DNA from: Polaribacter sp. MED152
Lineage (GTDB): Bacteria > Bacteroidota > Bacteroidia > Flavobacteriales > Flavobacteriaceae
Reading direction: 5' to 3'
NCBI RefSeq assembly: GCF_000152945.2
Contig: NC_020830.1
Location: 62,001-126,000 of the forward strand
DNA length: 64,000 bases
Under the pieces are notes generated by a model. That model saw only the letters and a list, made by a program, of their open reading frames with translations, did not search any database and was not told the origin of the DNA. Shown in pieces: positions 25,529 to 34,530 of this stretch. Positions within the stretch are counted from its first letter, which is position 1. Each line of letters starts with the position of its first letter. Position numbers and translations under genes: made by a program.

Positions 25529-26881
25529 ATGCAAAAGCGTAAACTAAGCTTCTGGCAAATTTGGAACATGAGTTTCGGATTTCTAGGAATACAAATGGGC
25601 TTTGCCCTCCAAAATGCTAACGCCAGTAGAATTTTACAAATCTTTGGTGCAGATGTACATGAACTTTCTTGGTTTTGGATTATTGCTCCTTTAATGGGCT
25701 TAATAGTGCAACCAATAATTGGTCATTACAGTGATAAAACTTGGAGTAAATTCGGTAGAAGAAAACCATACTTTTTGGTTGGAGCAATTCTGGCTTCTAT
25801 AGGTTTAATTTTAATGCCACAAGCAGATTTATTCATTGCGTTTTTACCAGCTTTATGGGTTGGTGCAGGAATGCTAATGATTATGGATGCTTCTTTCAAT
25901 ATTGCAATGGAGCCTTTTAGAGCGCTTGTTGGCGATAATTTACGAACAGATCAAAGAACTTTGGGATTTAGTGTACAGACTGCTTTAATTGGTTTTGGAG
26001 CTGTTGTTGGGTCTTGGTTACCTTATGCTCTTACAAATTGGTTTGGAGTGTCTAACGAAACTTCTTCTGGAGTTGTGCCACAAAATCTAATATGGTCTTT
26101 TGTAATTGGTGCTGTAATTTTAATGATATCAATTTTAATTACCATTTTTACAACTAAAGAATATTCACCAGCAGAATTGGCTAGTTTTGATGAAAATGCA
26201 ACTACTAATATTGAAATAGAAGAAGAGAGTTCTAGTTTAATGGATATTTTTGAAGATTTCAAAAAAATGCCAACTACAATGCGTCAATTAAGTTGGGTGC
26301 AATTCTTTTCTTGGTTTGGCCTTTTTGGAATGTGGGTTTTTGCAACACCAGCAATAGCACAGCATATTTACGGTTTACCTTACACAGATAGCAGTAGCAA
26401 AACTTATCAAAATGCAGGAGATTGGGTTGGTATCCTTTTTGGAATTTACAACCTTGTATCTGCGTTTTATGCCTTTGCTTTACCATTTATTGCAAAGAAG
26501 ATTGGTAGAAAAAGAACACATTCTCTATCTTTAATTATAGGAGGTTTAGGGCTTTTATCAATTTACTTTATGCCAAATGAAAACTGGCTAATTATTTCTA
26601 TGATTGGAGTAGGTATTGCTTGGGCTAGTATTTTAGCTATGCCTTACGCAATTTTGGCAGGTTCAATATCTGCTAAGAAAATGGGAGTTTACATGGGGAT
26701 TTTTAATTTCTTTATTGTAATTCCGCAAATTATTAACGCCTTAATTGGTGGTCCATTAGTAAAATACGCTTATAATAATCAAGCAATTTACGCGCTACTT
26801 ATTAGCGGTATTAGTTTCTTATTAGCAGCAGCTTTAGTCTACAAAGTAAAAGATGTAGATGATGTAGTAAAAACAAATTAG
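25529..26881 (+). CDS. MFS sugar transporter, maltose/maltooligosaccharide type
   Basis: A 450-residue inner membrane protein with about 12 hydrophobic segments. The early GFLGIQMGFALQNANASRIL segment and the loop motif GHYSDKTWSKFGRRKPYFL are typical of the SLC45-like/sucrose-maltose branch of the major facilitator superfamily. A hydrophilic central loop rich in Glu/Ser (about residues 222-250) separates the two halves. Such carriers sit beside maltose phosphorylase genes in flavobacteria and import maltose with protons. The next gene starts directly after its stop codon (no gap), and GH65 follows, so the imported sugar is most likely maltose or a short maltooligosaccharide. Confidence 0.88.
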   Translation: MQKRKLSFWQIWNMSFGFLGIQMGFALQNANASRILQIFGADVHELSWFWIIAPLMGLIVQPIIGHYSDKTWSKFGRRKPYFLVGAILASIGLILMPQADLFIAFLPALWVGAGMLMIMDASFNIAMEPFRALVGDNLRTDQRTLGFSVQTALIGFGAVVGSWLPYALTNWFGVSNETSSGVVPQNLIWSFVIGAVILMISILITIFTTKEYSPAELASFDENATTNIEIEEESSSLMDIFEDFKKMPTTMRQLSWVQFFSWFGLFGMWVFATPAIAQHIYGLPYTDSSSKTYQNAGDWVGILFGIYNLVSAFYAFALPFIAKKIGRKRTHSLSLIIGGLGLLSIYFMPNENWLIISMIGVGIAWASILAMPYAILAGSISAKKMGVYMGIFNFFIVIPQIINALIGGPLVKYAYNNQAIYALLISGISFLLAAALVYKVKDVDDVVKTN

Positions 26882-27535
26882 ATGAAAAAAGGATTTATTT
26901 TCGATTTAGATGGTGTAATCGTAGACACTGCAAAATACCACTATTTGGCGTGGAAAAAATTAGCCAATGATTTAGGTTTCGAATTTACCAAAGAGCAAAA
27001 CGAATTGTTTAAGGGCGTTAGTAGAAAACGTTGTTTAGAAATTTTATTAGAAATTGGTAATAGAGAAGCTACTCAAGAAGAATTTGATACTTGGATGATC
27101 GAAAAAAATATAGATTATTTAAAGTATATAGAAAATATGGATGCATCAGAAATTTTACCAGATGTACCTAAAGTATTAGAATACTTAAAAGAAAATAATA
27201 TACCAATTGCCTTAGGTTCTGCAAGTAAAAATGCAAGACCTATTTTAGACAAAGTAGGCTTATTGCCTTATTTTGATGCAATTGTAGATGGTAATAATGT
27301 TACCAAAGCAAAACCAAACCCAGAAGTGTTTTTACTAGCTGCAACTCAATTGAATGTAAAACCAGAAGATTGTGTTGTATTTGAAGACGCAGTTGCTGGC
27401 ATACAAGCAGCAAACGCAGCTAAAATGCTAAGTATTGGTATTGGAGATAAAAATGTGCTAAATGAAGCAAATCATAATTTTAATGATTTTACAGAAATGA
27501 GCATCGAATTTTTAAAAGAAATAATAGAAAAATAA
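26882..27535 (+). CDS. pgmB: beta-phosphoglucomutase (HAD superfamily)
   Basis: A 217-residue cytoplasmic HAD enzyme. The nucleophile/acid pair is D8/D10 in IFDLDGVIVDT; motif II is the Ser in ALGSASKNA; motif III is the Lys in VTKAKPNPEVFLLAA; and the magnesium Asp pair is in CVVFEDAVAGIQAA. The cap domain has YHYLAWKKLANDLG and KGVSRKRCLEILL, which match beta-PGM rather than generic phosphatases. The reaction turns beta-glucose 1-phosphate into glucose 6-phosphate. The partner is the GH65 phosphorylase encoded next, which makes beta-glucose 1-phosphate from maltose. The start codon directly follows the MFS stop. A hairpin with a TAnnTTTG box lies between this gene and GH65. Confidence 0.93.
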   Translation: MKKGFIFDLDGVIVDTAKYHYLAWKKLANDLGFEFTKEQNELFKGVSRKRCLEILLEIGNREATQEEFDTWMIEKNIDYLKYIENMDASEILPDVPKVLEYLKENNIPIALGSASKNARPILDKVGLLPYFDAIVDGNNVTKAKPNPEVFLLAATQLNVKPEDCVVFEDAVAGIQAANAAKMLSIGIGDKNVLNEANHNFNDFTEMSIEFLKEIIEK

Positions 27536-27543
27536 AAAGTTTT

Positions 27544-27574
27544 AAGAGTCTATATTTTTGAAATACAGTCTCTT
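27544..27574 (+). other. intercistronic hairpin with internal -7-like element
   Basis: AAGAGTCTATATTT (27544-27557) and AAATACAGTCTCTT (27561-27574) pair at 12 of 14 positions around a 3-base loop. TATTTTTG (27553-27560) inside it is a full TAnnTTTG match, 34 bases before the GH65 start. It may be an RNA-processing or stabilising stem, or an internal promoter. No T-run follows, so a terminator is unlikely. Confidence 0.4.
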
Positions 27575-27594
27575 TCCCTCTAAAAATAAAGAAA

Positions 27595-29901
27595 ATGAAT
27601 CAAGATTATATACAACCAAATGCATGGTCTATTCTTGAAGAAGGATTTAATGCAGAAAGAGTAAAATCTTCAGAAAGCTTGTTCAGTATTGGAAATGGTG
27701 CAATGGGTCAGCGTGCAAATTTCGAAGAAAAATATACAGGACCAACGTTTCAAGGTAGTTATATTGCAGGAGTTTATTATCCAGATAAAACAAGAGTTGG
27801 TTGGTGGAAAAACGGATATCCAGAGTATTTTGCCAAAGTATTGAATGCACCAAATTGGATTGGTATCAATGTAAAGATTAATAATGAAGATTTAGATTTG
27901 CATACCTGTAAGTCTGTTTCAAAATTTAAGAGAGAACTCAACATGAAAGAAGGTTGGTTAGCTAGAAGTTTTGAAGCTGAACTACAAAATGGAATAAAAA
28001 TTAAAGTTGATGCAAAACGTTTTCTAAGTTTAGAGTTAGATGAGGTTGGTGTAATTAGTTACAACATAACTTTATTAAATTCTGATGCTACAATTACATA
28101 CACACCTTATTTAGATGCAAGCATTACTAATGAAGACACCAATTGGGATGACCAATTTTGGGATGTTTTAAAAGTAACTCAAAACAATCAACAATCATTC
28201 ATAGAAGCAAAAACGATGAAAACTAATTTTCATACGTGTACTTTTATGCAATCAAGATTATTTATCAACCAAGAAGAAGTTTTAATTGATTGTGATAATT
28301 CTCAAACTGAAAAGGAAGCATTTTGTAATTATACACAAGAGGTTAAAGAAAATCAAACCTTTACAATCCATAAATTTGGAGGTTATGTTGTAGATAGAAA
28401 TCATGATAAAGATGCATTAGTTTCAGCAGCAAAAAAAGCTTTAGATAAGGCAGTTAGTTTTGGTTTTGAAGCTTTGTTAGAAACTCAGAAAAATTCTTGG
28501 GCTAAAATTTGGCATACTTCAGATATTACTATTGAAGGCGATGTGAAAGCACAGCAAGGAATCCGTTTTAATATTTTTCAATTAAATCAAACTTATTTAG
28601 GTACAGATGCTTCTTTAAATATTGGGCCTAAAGGATTTACAGGAGAAAAATATGGAGGTAGTACCTATTGGGATACAGAAGCTTACTGTATACCATTTTA
28701 TATGGCTACTAAAGACCAATCTGTGGCTAGAACATTATTAGAATACAGGTATAATCATTTAGAAAAAGCCATAGAAAATGCTGAGAAATTAGGTTTTACT
28801 AATGGTGCTGCATTATACCCAATGGTTACCATGAATGGTGAAGAATGCCATAATGAATGGGAGATTACCTTTGAAGAAATTCACAGAAATGGGGCTATCG
28901 CATTTGCCATTTATAATTATTTTAGATACACTAATGATTATTCTTATATTCCAGAAAAAGGATTAGAGGTTTTAATTGGTATTGCACGTTTCTGGCATCA
29001 AAGAGTAAACTTCTCTATGGATAAGAAGAAGTTTGTAATGTTAGGTGTTACAGGACCAAATGAGTACGAAAATAACATCAATAATAACTGGTATACAAAT
29101 TATATTGCAAAGTGGTGTATAGAGTATGCTTTAGAAAATATAGAAACTGTAAAAATTGATCATATTTCTGATTATATCAGAATTAAAGAAAAAACCAATT
29201 TTACAGATGAAGAGCTAACTTCTTGGAGAAACGTTGCAGAGAATATGTACTTTCCTTACTCAGAAAAACACCAAGTATATCTTCAGCAAGATGGTTTCTT
29301 AGATAAAGAATTAATTACAGTAGAAGATTTAGATAAAAGTCAAAGACCTATAAACCAGAAATGGAGTTGGGATAGAATTTTACGCTCACCATACATCAAG
29401 CAAGCAGATACTTTGCAAGGTTTTTACATGTTCGAAGATCATTTTTCGAAAGAAGAATTAGAACGTCATTTTGATTTTTATGAACCTTTTACAGTTCACG
29501 AAAGTTCACTTTCACCTTGTGTTCACAGTATTCAGGCTGCTAAATTAGACAGAATGGATCAAGCCTATACTTTTTACTTAAGAACATCTCGTTTAGATTT
29601 AGACGATTATAATCACGAAGTAGAAGAAGGATTACATATAACTTCTATGGCTGGTACTTGGATGAGTATTGTAGAAGGTTTTGCTGGAATGCGAATTGTA
29701 GATAATACACTATCATTTGCACCAAAAATACCTAAACAATGGCAGTCATTTTCGTTTAAAGTAAACTTTAGAAATCAGGTTATTAAGGTAAACGTTAAGC
29801 AAGGAGAAACCTACTTTGAAGTTGAAGGTAATTCAGACGTAAATATTTTAGTAAATGGAGAGATTACTAAGGTATCACCAAATAACTTACAAACTGCATA
29901 A
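27595..29901 (+). CDS. GH65 maltose phosphorylase
   Basis: The 768-residue cytoplasmic protein has no signal peptide. The family layout is complete: an N-terminal beta-sandwich (about 1-270), then the (alpha/alpha)6 barrel with FTGEKYGGSTYWDTEAYC near 343 and the catalytic acid region EECHNEWEITFEE near 417. The phosphate-binding loop HESSLSPCVHSIQA lies near 641, and a small C-terminal beta domain ends the protein. Length agrees with maltose phosphorylases (about 750-770). Reaction: maltose plus phosphate gives glucose and beta-glucose 1-phosphate, which the upstream beta-PGM converts. Other GH65 specificities (trehalose, kojibiose, nigerose) are possible; the GH13/GH31 context favours maltose. 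Confidence 0.9.
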   Translation: MNQDYIQPNAWSILEEGFNAERVKSSESLFSIGNGAMGQRANFEEKYTGPTFQGSYIAGVYYPDKTRVGWWKNGYPEYFAKVLNAPNWIGINVKINNEDLDLHTCKSVSKFKRELNMKEGWLARSFEAELQNGIKIKVDAKRFLSLELDEVGVISYNITLLNSDATITYTPYLDASITNEDTNWDDQFWDVLKVTQNNQQSFIEAKTMKTNFHTCTFMQSRLFINQEEVLIDCDNSQTEKEAFCNYTQEVKENQTFTIHKFGGYVVDRNHDKDALVSAAKKALDKAVSFGFEALLETQKNSWAKIWHTSDITIEGDVKAQQGIRFNIFQLNQTYLGTDASLNIGPKGFTGEKYGGSTYWDTEAYCIPFYMATKDQSVARTLLEYRYNHLEKAIENAEKLGFTNGAALYPMVTMNGEECHNEWEITFEEIHRNGAIAFAIYNYFRYTNDYSYIPEKGLEVLIGIARFWHQRVNFSMDKKKFVMLGVTGPNEYENNINNNWYTNYIAKWCIEYALENIETVKIDHISDYIRIKEKTNFTDEELTSWRNVAENMYFPYSEKHQVYLQQDGFLDKELITVEDLDKSQRPINQKWSWDRILRSPYIKQADTLQGFYMFEDHFSKEELERHFDFYEPFTVHESSLSPCVHSIQAAKLDRMDQAYTFYLRTSRLDLDDYNHEVEEGLHITSMAGTWMSIVEGFAGMRIVDNTLSFAPKIPKQWQSFSFKVNFRNQVIKVNVKQGETYFEVEGNSDVNILVNGEITKVSPNNLQTA

Positions 29902-29911
29902 ATTTTAAACA

Positions 29912-31540
29912 ATGAAACCCATCAGAAACATTTTTTTTCTCATTGTAATTATAGTTTTATATTCTTGCATCAATCAAGAAAATTCTAAAAGTGTTTCTGA
30001 AGTTTCAGTTTTTAAAAAACCGAATTTCTTATTTATCATTACAGATGATCATGCTTACCAAGCTTTAAGTGCTTATGACAATAAGTTAATTAACACACCT
30101 CATATAGATAGATTAGCTAATGAGGGGATGTTATTTAAAAAAGCATTTGTTACAAACTCAATCTGTTCTCCAAGCAGAGCAGTGGCTTTAACCGGCAAAT
30201 TTAGCCACCTTAATAGTGTTAGAGACAATCTTGATGTTTTTGACACACTTCAAGTTACGTTCCCAAAATTGCTTCAAAAAAATGGTTATGAAACAGCTAT
30301 TTATGGAAAATGGCATCTAAAGTCTAAACCAAAAGGTTTTGATTTTTGGGAAGTTTTACCTGATCAAGGTCATTATTATCATCCAAATTTATTAACTAAA
30401 AATGGAATAAAATCTACTAAAGGTTATGTAACAGATGTAATTACGGATAGAGCAATTAATTATTTAGATTCGATAAGAAATATAGAAAAACCTTTTATGT
30501 TAATGTATAATCATAAAGCTCCTCATAGACAATGGTGGCCTTCTATGCATGATTTAGAGGATTTTAAATATCGTAAAATTCCTGTTCCAGAAACACTTTT
30601 TGATGATTATAAAACAAAAAGTAAAGCCTCTTTTGATGCTGAAATGAGAATTTCTGATCATATGGCTTTAAGTGCTGACAATAAAATTGATCCTAAAATA
30701 TTAAAGAAATTAAACTACAATGAATTTTTAGATTGGTACGAATCTAGTTATATAGAAAGATTTAATAGATTAAATGCTGACGAACAAAAACAATGGAAAA
30801 CAGTTTACGGACCAATAAATAAAGAGTTTGAAAAACTTAAACCTAAAAGCAAGGCTTTAACACTTTGGAAATACCAAAGATATCTTGAAGATTATTTGGG
30901 AGTTATAAAAAGTGTTGATAGGAATATAGGTAGAGTTTTAGATTATTTAGATAAAAATAATTTAGCTAAAAACACAATGGTTATTTATACATCAGATCAA
31001 GGTTTTTTTCTTGGTGAACATGGCTGGTTTGATAAGCGTTTTATGTATGAAGAATCTTTTAGAACTCCACTTTTAATAAAGTTTCCAAATAAAATTAAAC
31101 CAAAATCTATTAATTATGATTTAGTTCAGAATATAGATTTTGCACCAACAATATTAGATGTTGCTAGAGTTGATATACCAAAAGAAATGCAAGGTAAAAG
31201 TTTAGTGCCTTTGTTTAAAAATAACAACTCGAATTGGAGAGACGCTTTATACTACCATTATTACGAATATCCAGGAATTCATATGGTAAAAAGACATTAT
31301 GGCGTAAGAACAAATAGATACAAACTCATCAAATTTTATTATGATGTTGAAGCATGGGAAATGTATGATTTACAAGAGGATCCAAATGAAATGAAAAATA
31401 TATATGGAGATTCTAATTATAAAGAGATTCAATTAGAATTACATAAAAAGCTTGAAGAATTAAGAGTTAAATACAAAGATTCTGATAGTTTAAATCAGAA
31501 TTTTATTGAAAGCGATTTAAAACGTTTAAAAACATTATAA
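29912..31540 (+). CDS. S1-family formylglycine sulfatase, lipoprotein
   Basis: A 542-residue lipoprotein (lipobox IVLYSC, then INQENS, which is not an acidic surface signal, so it is probably periplasmic). The sulfatase signature CSPSRAVALTGK begins at C85, the residue oxidised to formylglycine. Metal ligands are visible in FIITDDHAY and in YTSDQGFFLGEHGWFDKRF. The last motif resembles N-acetylglucosamine-6-sulfatase-like S1 subfamilies (near S1_11/S1_8), but the subfamily is my reading only. It lies 10 bases after GH65 and 18 bases before a GH13 gene on the same strand, so it is part of the alpha-glucan operon. Sulfatases are not expected for starch or glycogen; the substrate may be a sulfated alpha-glucan or another sulfated alpha-glucoside. 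The maturase (anSME) gene is not in this window. Confidence 0.92.
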   Translation: MKPIRNIFFLIVIIVLYSCINQENSKSVSEVSVFKKPNFLFIITDDHAYQALSAYDNKLINTPHIDRLANEGMLFKKAFVTNSICSPSRAVALTGKFSHLNSVRDNLDVFDTLQVTFPKLLQKNGYETAIYGKWHLKSKPKGFDFWEVLPDQGHYYHPNLLTKNGIKSTKGYVTDVITDRAINYLDSIRNIEKPFMLMYNHKAPHRQWWPSMHDLEDFKYRKIPVPETLFDDYKTKSKASFDAEMRISDHMALSADNKIDPKILKKLNYNEFLDWYESSYIERFNRLNADEQKQWKTVYGPINKEFEKLKPKSKALTLWKYQRYLEDYLGVIKSVDRNIGRVLDYLDKNNLAKNTMVIYTSDQGFFLGEHGWFDKRFMYEESFRTPLLIKFPNKIKPKSINYDLVQNIDFAPTILDVARVDIPKEMQGKSLVPLFKNNNSNWRDALYYHYYEYPGIHMVKRHYGVRTNRYKLIKFYYDVEAWEMYDLQEDPNEMKNIYGDSNYKEIQLELHKKLEELRVKYKDSDSLNQNFIESDLKRLKTL

Positions 31541-31558
31541 ATATAAAAATCTACTCAT

Positions 31559-33487
31559 ATGAAAAAAATAATTTTCTTTTTAGGACTCGTTTTTATGATT
31601 TCCTGTAATACTTCTGAAGATAATATAAAAGTTACTCCAGCAGAAGTAAAAAATCAATTTTTGAATAGAGTGGAACCAACAAATTGGTGGGTTGGTATGA
31701 AGAATACAAAACTTCAATTGTTAGTGCATCATCCAAATATTTCTGAATATAATGCAGAAATTAATTATGCAGGAGTAACCTTCAAGAACGCTACAAAAAC
31801 TACAAAAAGTAATAATTACCTTTTTTTAGATTTAGAAATTTCAGAAACAACAACAGCTGGAAAATTTGACATCACATTTAAAAAAGAAAATTCTGAAACT
31901 TTAACACATACCTATGAGTTAAAATCTAGAGAAAAATCAGCAGATTCTTATAAAGGTTTTGATAGTTCTGATGCTATTTATTTAATTACTCCAGATCGTT
32001 ATACAAATGCTGATGAATCTAATGATCGAATCCCAAATCTAAAAGACCAATCTTTAGACAGAACAGATGGTTACAAAAGGCATGGAGGAGATTTACAAGG
32101 TATTACAAATGGCGTAGATTATATTTCAGACTTAGGTTTTACAGCTATTTGGCCAACTCCTGTTTTAACCAACGATATGCCAAGAGGCTCTTACCATGGT
32201 TATGCAATTACAGATTACTATCAAGTAGATCCGCGTTTTGGAAATTTAGAAGATTATAAAAATCTATCTAAAAAATTACGAGAAAAGGATATGAAATTGA
32301 TCATGGATCAAGTTGCAAATCATTGTGGTTTAGAACATTGGTGGATGAAAGATTTACCTTTTAATGATTGGGTGAATGACCAAGCATATTATGAGAAAAA
32401 CAAAGAGAATTGGACTCAAAAAATCGTAAACAGATCCAATCATAGACGAACTACAAATCAAGATTTATACGCTTCAAAAGCAGATAATAAAGGAAATAAT
32501 GAAGGTTGGTTTGTTTCTGGAATGCCAGATTTAAATCAAAGAAATCCGTTTATGGCGAATTATATTATTCAAAATAGTATTTGGTGGATAGAGACTTTAG
32601 GACTAGGAGGGATTAGACAAGATACTTATCCGTACCCAGATAAAAAATTTATGGCAAATTGGGCTGGTGCAATTATGAACGAATACCCTAATTTTTCGAT
32701 TGTTGGAGAAGAATGGAGCTACAATCCATTATTAGTTGGTTATTGGCAAACTGGTTCAAAAAACAAGGATGGTTATGAATCTAATTTAAAATCAACTATG
32801 GATTTTCCAATGCAGAAAGCAATCATAGATGGTATTAATGAGGAGGAATCTTGGGGAACAGGATTGGTAAAAATCTACGAAGGTTTAGCAAATGATTTTC
32901 ATTATGCTACCCCTAAAGATATTATGGTTTTTTTAGATAATCATGATGAAGGAAGAATGTTTACAGCTTTAAATGAGGATGCTACAAAAGCAAAAATGGC
33001 GTTAAGTTATATGCTAATGATGCCAAGAATTCCTCAAATTTATTACGGAACAGAAATATTAATGGATGATACTGCTAATCATGGAGATCATGGATTAATT
33101 AGAACTGATTTTCCTGGAGGTTGGAAAGGTGATACAGTAAATGCTTTTACAGGTGAAGGTTTATCATCGGATAAAAAAGAAATGCAATCTTTTGTAAAAT
33201 CAGTTTTAAATTATAGAAAAGATAGTAAAGCAATTCAAGAAGGTAGAACATTGCATTTTGCACCCTTAAATGGTACATATTTTCTTTTTAGAATATCAAA
33301 TTCAGAAACTGTTGTTCATATTATCAATAAAAATAACGAACCAGTTGTTATAGATTTGAAGCGTTTTAAAGAAGTTGGTTTAACTAATAAAACATTAAAA
33401 AATATTGTAACTGGAGATGATTTTATTTGGCAAGATCAATTAGAATTAGCACAAAAAGGAAGTCTTATTTTAACTACAAAGAATTAG
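31559..33487 (+). CDS. GH13 neopullulanase/cyclomaltodextrinase-like (SusA-like) lipoprotein
   Basis: A 642-residue lipoprotein (lipobox FMISC near residue 16, followed by NTSEDN). Residues about 30-125 form an N-terminal beta-sandwich of the cyclomaltodextrinase-N type (NRVEPTNWWVGMKNTKLQLL). The barrel follows with region I MDQVANHCG, region II GGIRQDTYPY (nucleophile D355), region III VGEEWSY (E384) and region IV FLDNHDEGR (D463). The catalytic triad is intact. The N-terminal domain and motif style match SusA and related enzymes, which cut alpha-1,4 and some alpha-1,6 bonds in maltooligosaccharides and cyclodextrins in the periplasm. It is followed by the esterase gene after 43 bases. Confidence 0.92.
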   Translation: MKKIIFFLGLVFMISCNTSEDNIKVTPAEVKNQFLNRVEPTNWWVGMKNTKLQLLVHHPNISEYNAEINYAGVTFKNATKTTKSNNYLFLDLEISETTTAGKFDITFKKENSETLTHTYELKSREKSADSYKGFDSSDAIYLITPDRYTNADESNDRIPNLKDQSLDRTDGYKRHGGDLQGITNGVDYISDLGFTAIWPTPVLTNDMPRGSYHGYAITDYYQVDPRFGNLEDYKNLSKKLREKDMKLIMDQVANHCGLEHWWMKDLPFNDWVNDQAYYEKNKENWTQKIVNRSNHRRTTNQDLYASKADNKGNNEGWFVSGMPDLNQRNPFMANYIIQNSIWWIETLGLGGIRQDTYPYPDKKFMANWAGAIMNEYPNFSIVGEEWSYNPLLVGYWQTGSKNKDGYESNLKSTMDFPMQKAIIDGINEEESWGTGLVKIYEGLANDFHYATPKDIMVFLDNHDEGRMFTALNEDATKAKMALSYMLMMPRIPQIYYGTEILMDDTANHGDHGLIRTDFPGGWKGDTVNAFTGEGLSSDKKEMQSFVKSVLNYRKDSKAIQEGRTLHFAPLNGTYFLFRISNSETVVHIINKNNEPVVIDLKRFKEVGLTNKTLKNIVTGDDFIWQDQLELAQKGSLILTTKN

Positions 33488-33530
33488 TTTTAATATAAAA
33501 CCTCAATAAAAAAGAATTAAATCCAATCCA

Positions 33531-34478
33531 ATGAAAAAAGTCGTATTTATTTTGATATTTCTAATATCAATTTCATGTAAATCTCAAGATCAAACAAAAG
33601 CTGTAATTAAGGTATATCAGTTAGAAAATGCTGTTTTAGCTGGTGGAAAATTAATGAGAGTAGATTCTTTTCCATCTCAATTTATAACTCCAAGACCTGT
33701 AGATGTTTGGTTGCCAGATAATTATTCTTCAAACAAAAAATATGCAGTTTTATACATGCATGATGGTCAAAATTTATTTGATGAAACTACAACTTGGAAT
33801 AAGCAAGAATGGAAAATAGATGAAGTAGCAACCAAGTTAATGAAAGATGGTGTTACTAGAGATTTTATAGTTGTTGGTGTTCATAATATTCCAAAAATTA
33901 GATGGCAAGATTTGTTTCCTGAAAAAGCAATGAATTTTGTGCCAAAGGAAGAAAAAGAGGCTTTATATGCAGAAGCGAAAAAAAATAATTTTAGTGTAGA
34001 TTTAAATGGTGACGATTATCTAAGATTCATCGTTAAAGAATTAAAACCTTATATAGATCAAACCTATGCTGTGCATACAGATATACAGAATACGTTTGTA
34101 ATGGGTTCATCTATGGGCGGTTTAATGAGTATGTATGCAATTGCTGAGTATCCAGAAATTTTTGAAGGTGCAGCATGTGTTTCTACGCATTGGGTAGGTG
34201 CTTCACCAAGTAAAACAAACCCATTGCCTGATGCTATATTTAAATATTTAGAAAAAAATATTCCAAGTTCAGAAAACCATAGAATGTATTTTGATTATGG
34301 TAATAAGACTTTAGATCAATTTTATCCTCAATATGCACCAAGAGTAGATAGTATATTTCTAAACGCGGGTTACACAAAAAATAATTTTAAAAATTTGTTT
34401 TTTGAAGGCACAGATCACTCAGAAAATTCATGGCAGAAAAGAGTAGATATTCCTTTAACATTCTTACTTAAGAAATAG
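33531..34478 (+). CDS. alpha/beta-hydrolase putative esterase, lipoprotein
   Basis: A 315-residue lipoprotein (lipobox ISISC near residue 16, then KSQDQ). The fold is the esterase-D/CE1-like alpha/beta hydrolase: an oxyanion-side motif YMHDGQNLFD, the nucleophile Ser194 in GSSMGG and the likely catalytic His296 in GTDHSENSW. Related proteins are annotated as putative esterases, enterochelin-esterase-like enzymes or alpha-dextrin endo-glucanases by mistake. In an alpha-glucan operon it could remove acyl groups from decorated glucan or sugar esters. That function is inferred from context only. Together with the sulfatase it suggests a substituted substrate. Confidence 0.82.
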   Translation: MKKVVFILIFLISISCKSQDQTKAVIKVYQLENAVLAGGKLMRVDSFPSQFITPRPVDVWLPDNYSSNKKYAVLYMHDGQNLFDETTTWNKQEWKIDEVATKLMKDGVTRDFIVVGVHNIPKIRWQDLFPEKAMNFVPKEEKEALYAEAKKNNFSVDLNGDDYLRFIVKELKPYIDQTYAVHTDIQNTFVMGSSMGGLMSMYAIAEYPEIFEGAACVSTHWVGASPSKTNPLPDAIFKYLEKNIPSSENHRMYFDYGNKTLDQFYPQYAPRVDSIFLNAGYTKNNFKNLFFEGTDHSENSWQKRVDIPLTFLLKK

Positions 34479-34530
34479 TTTAATATCACTACTAACATTT
34501 TAATTTTTAAGTAATACAACACTAATAATT

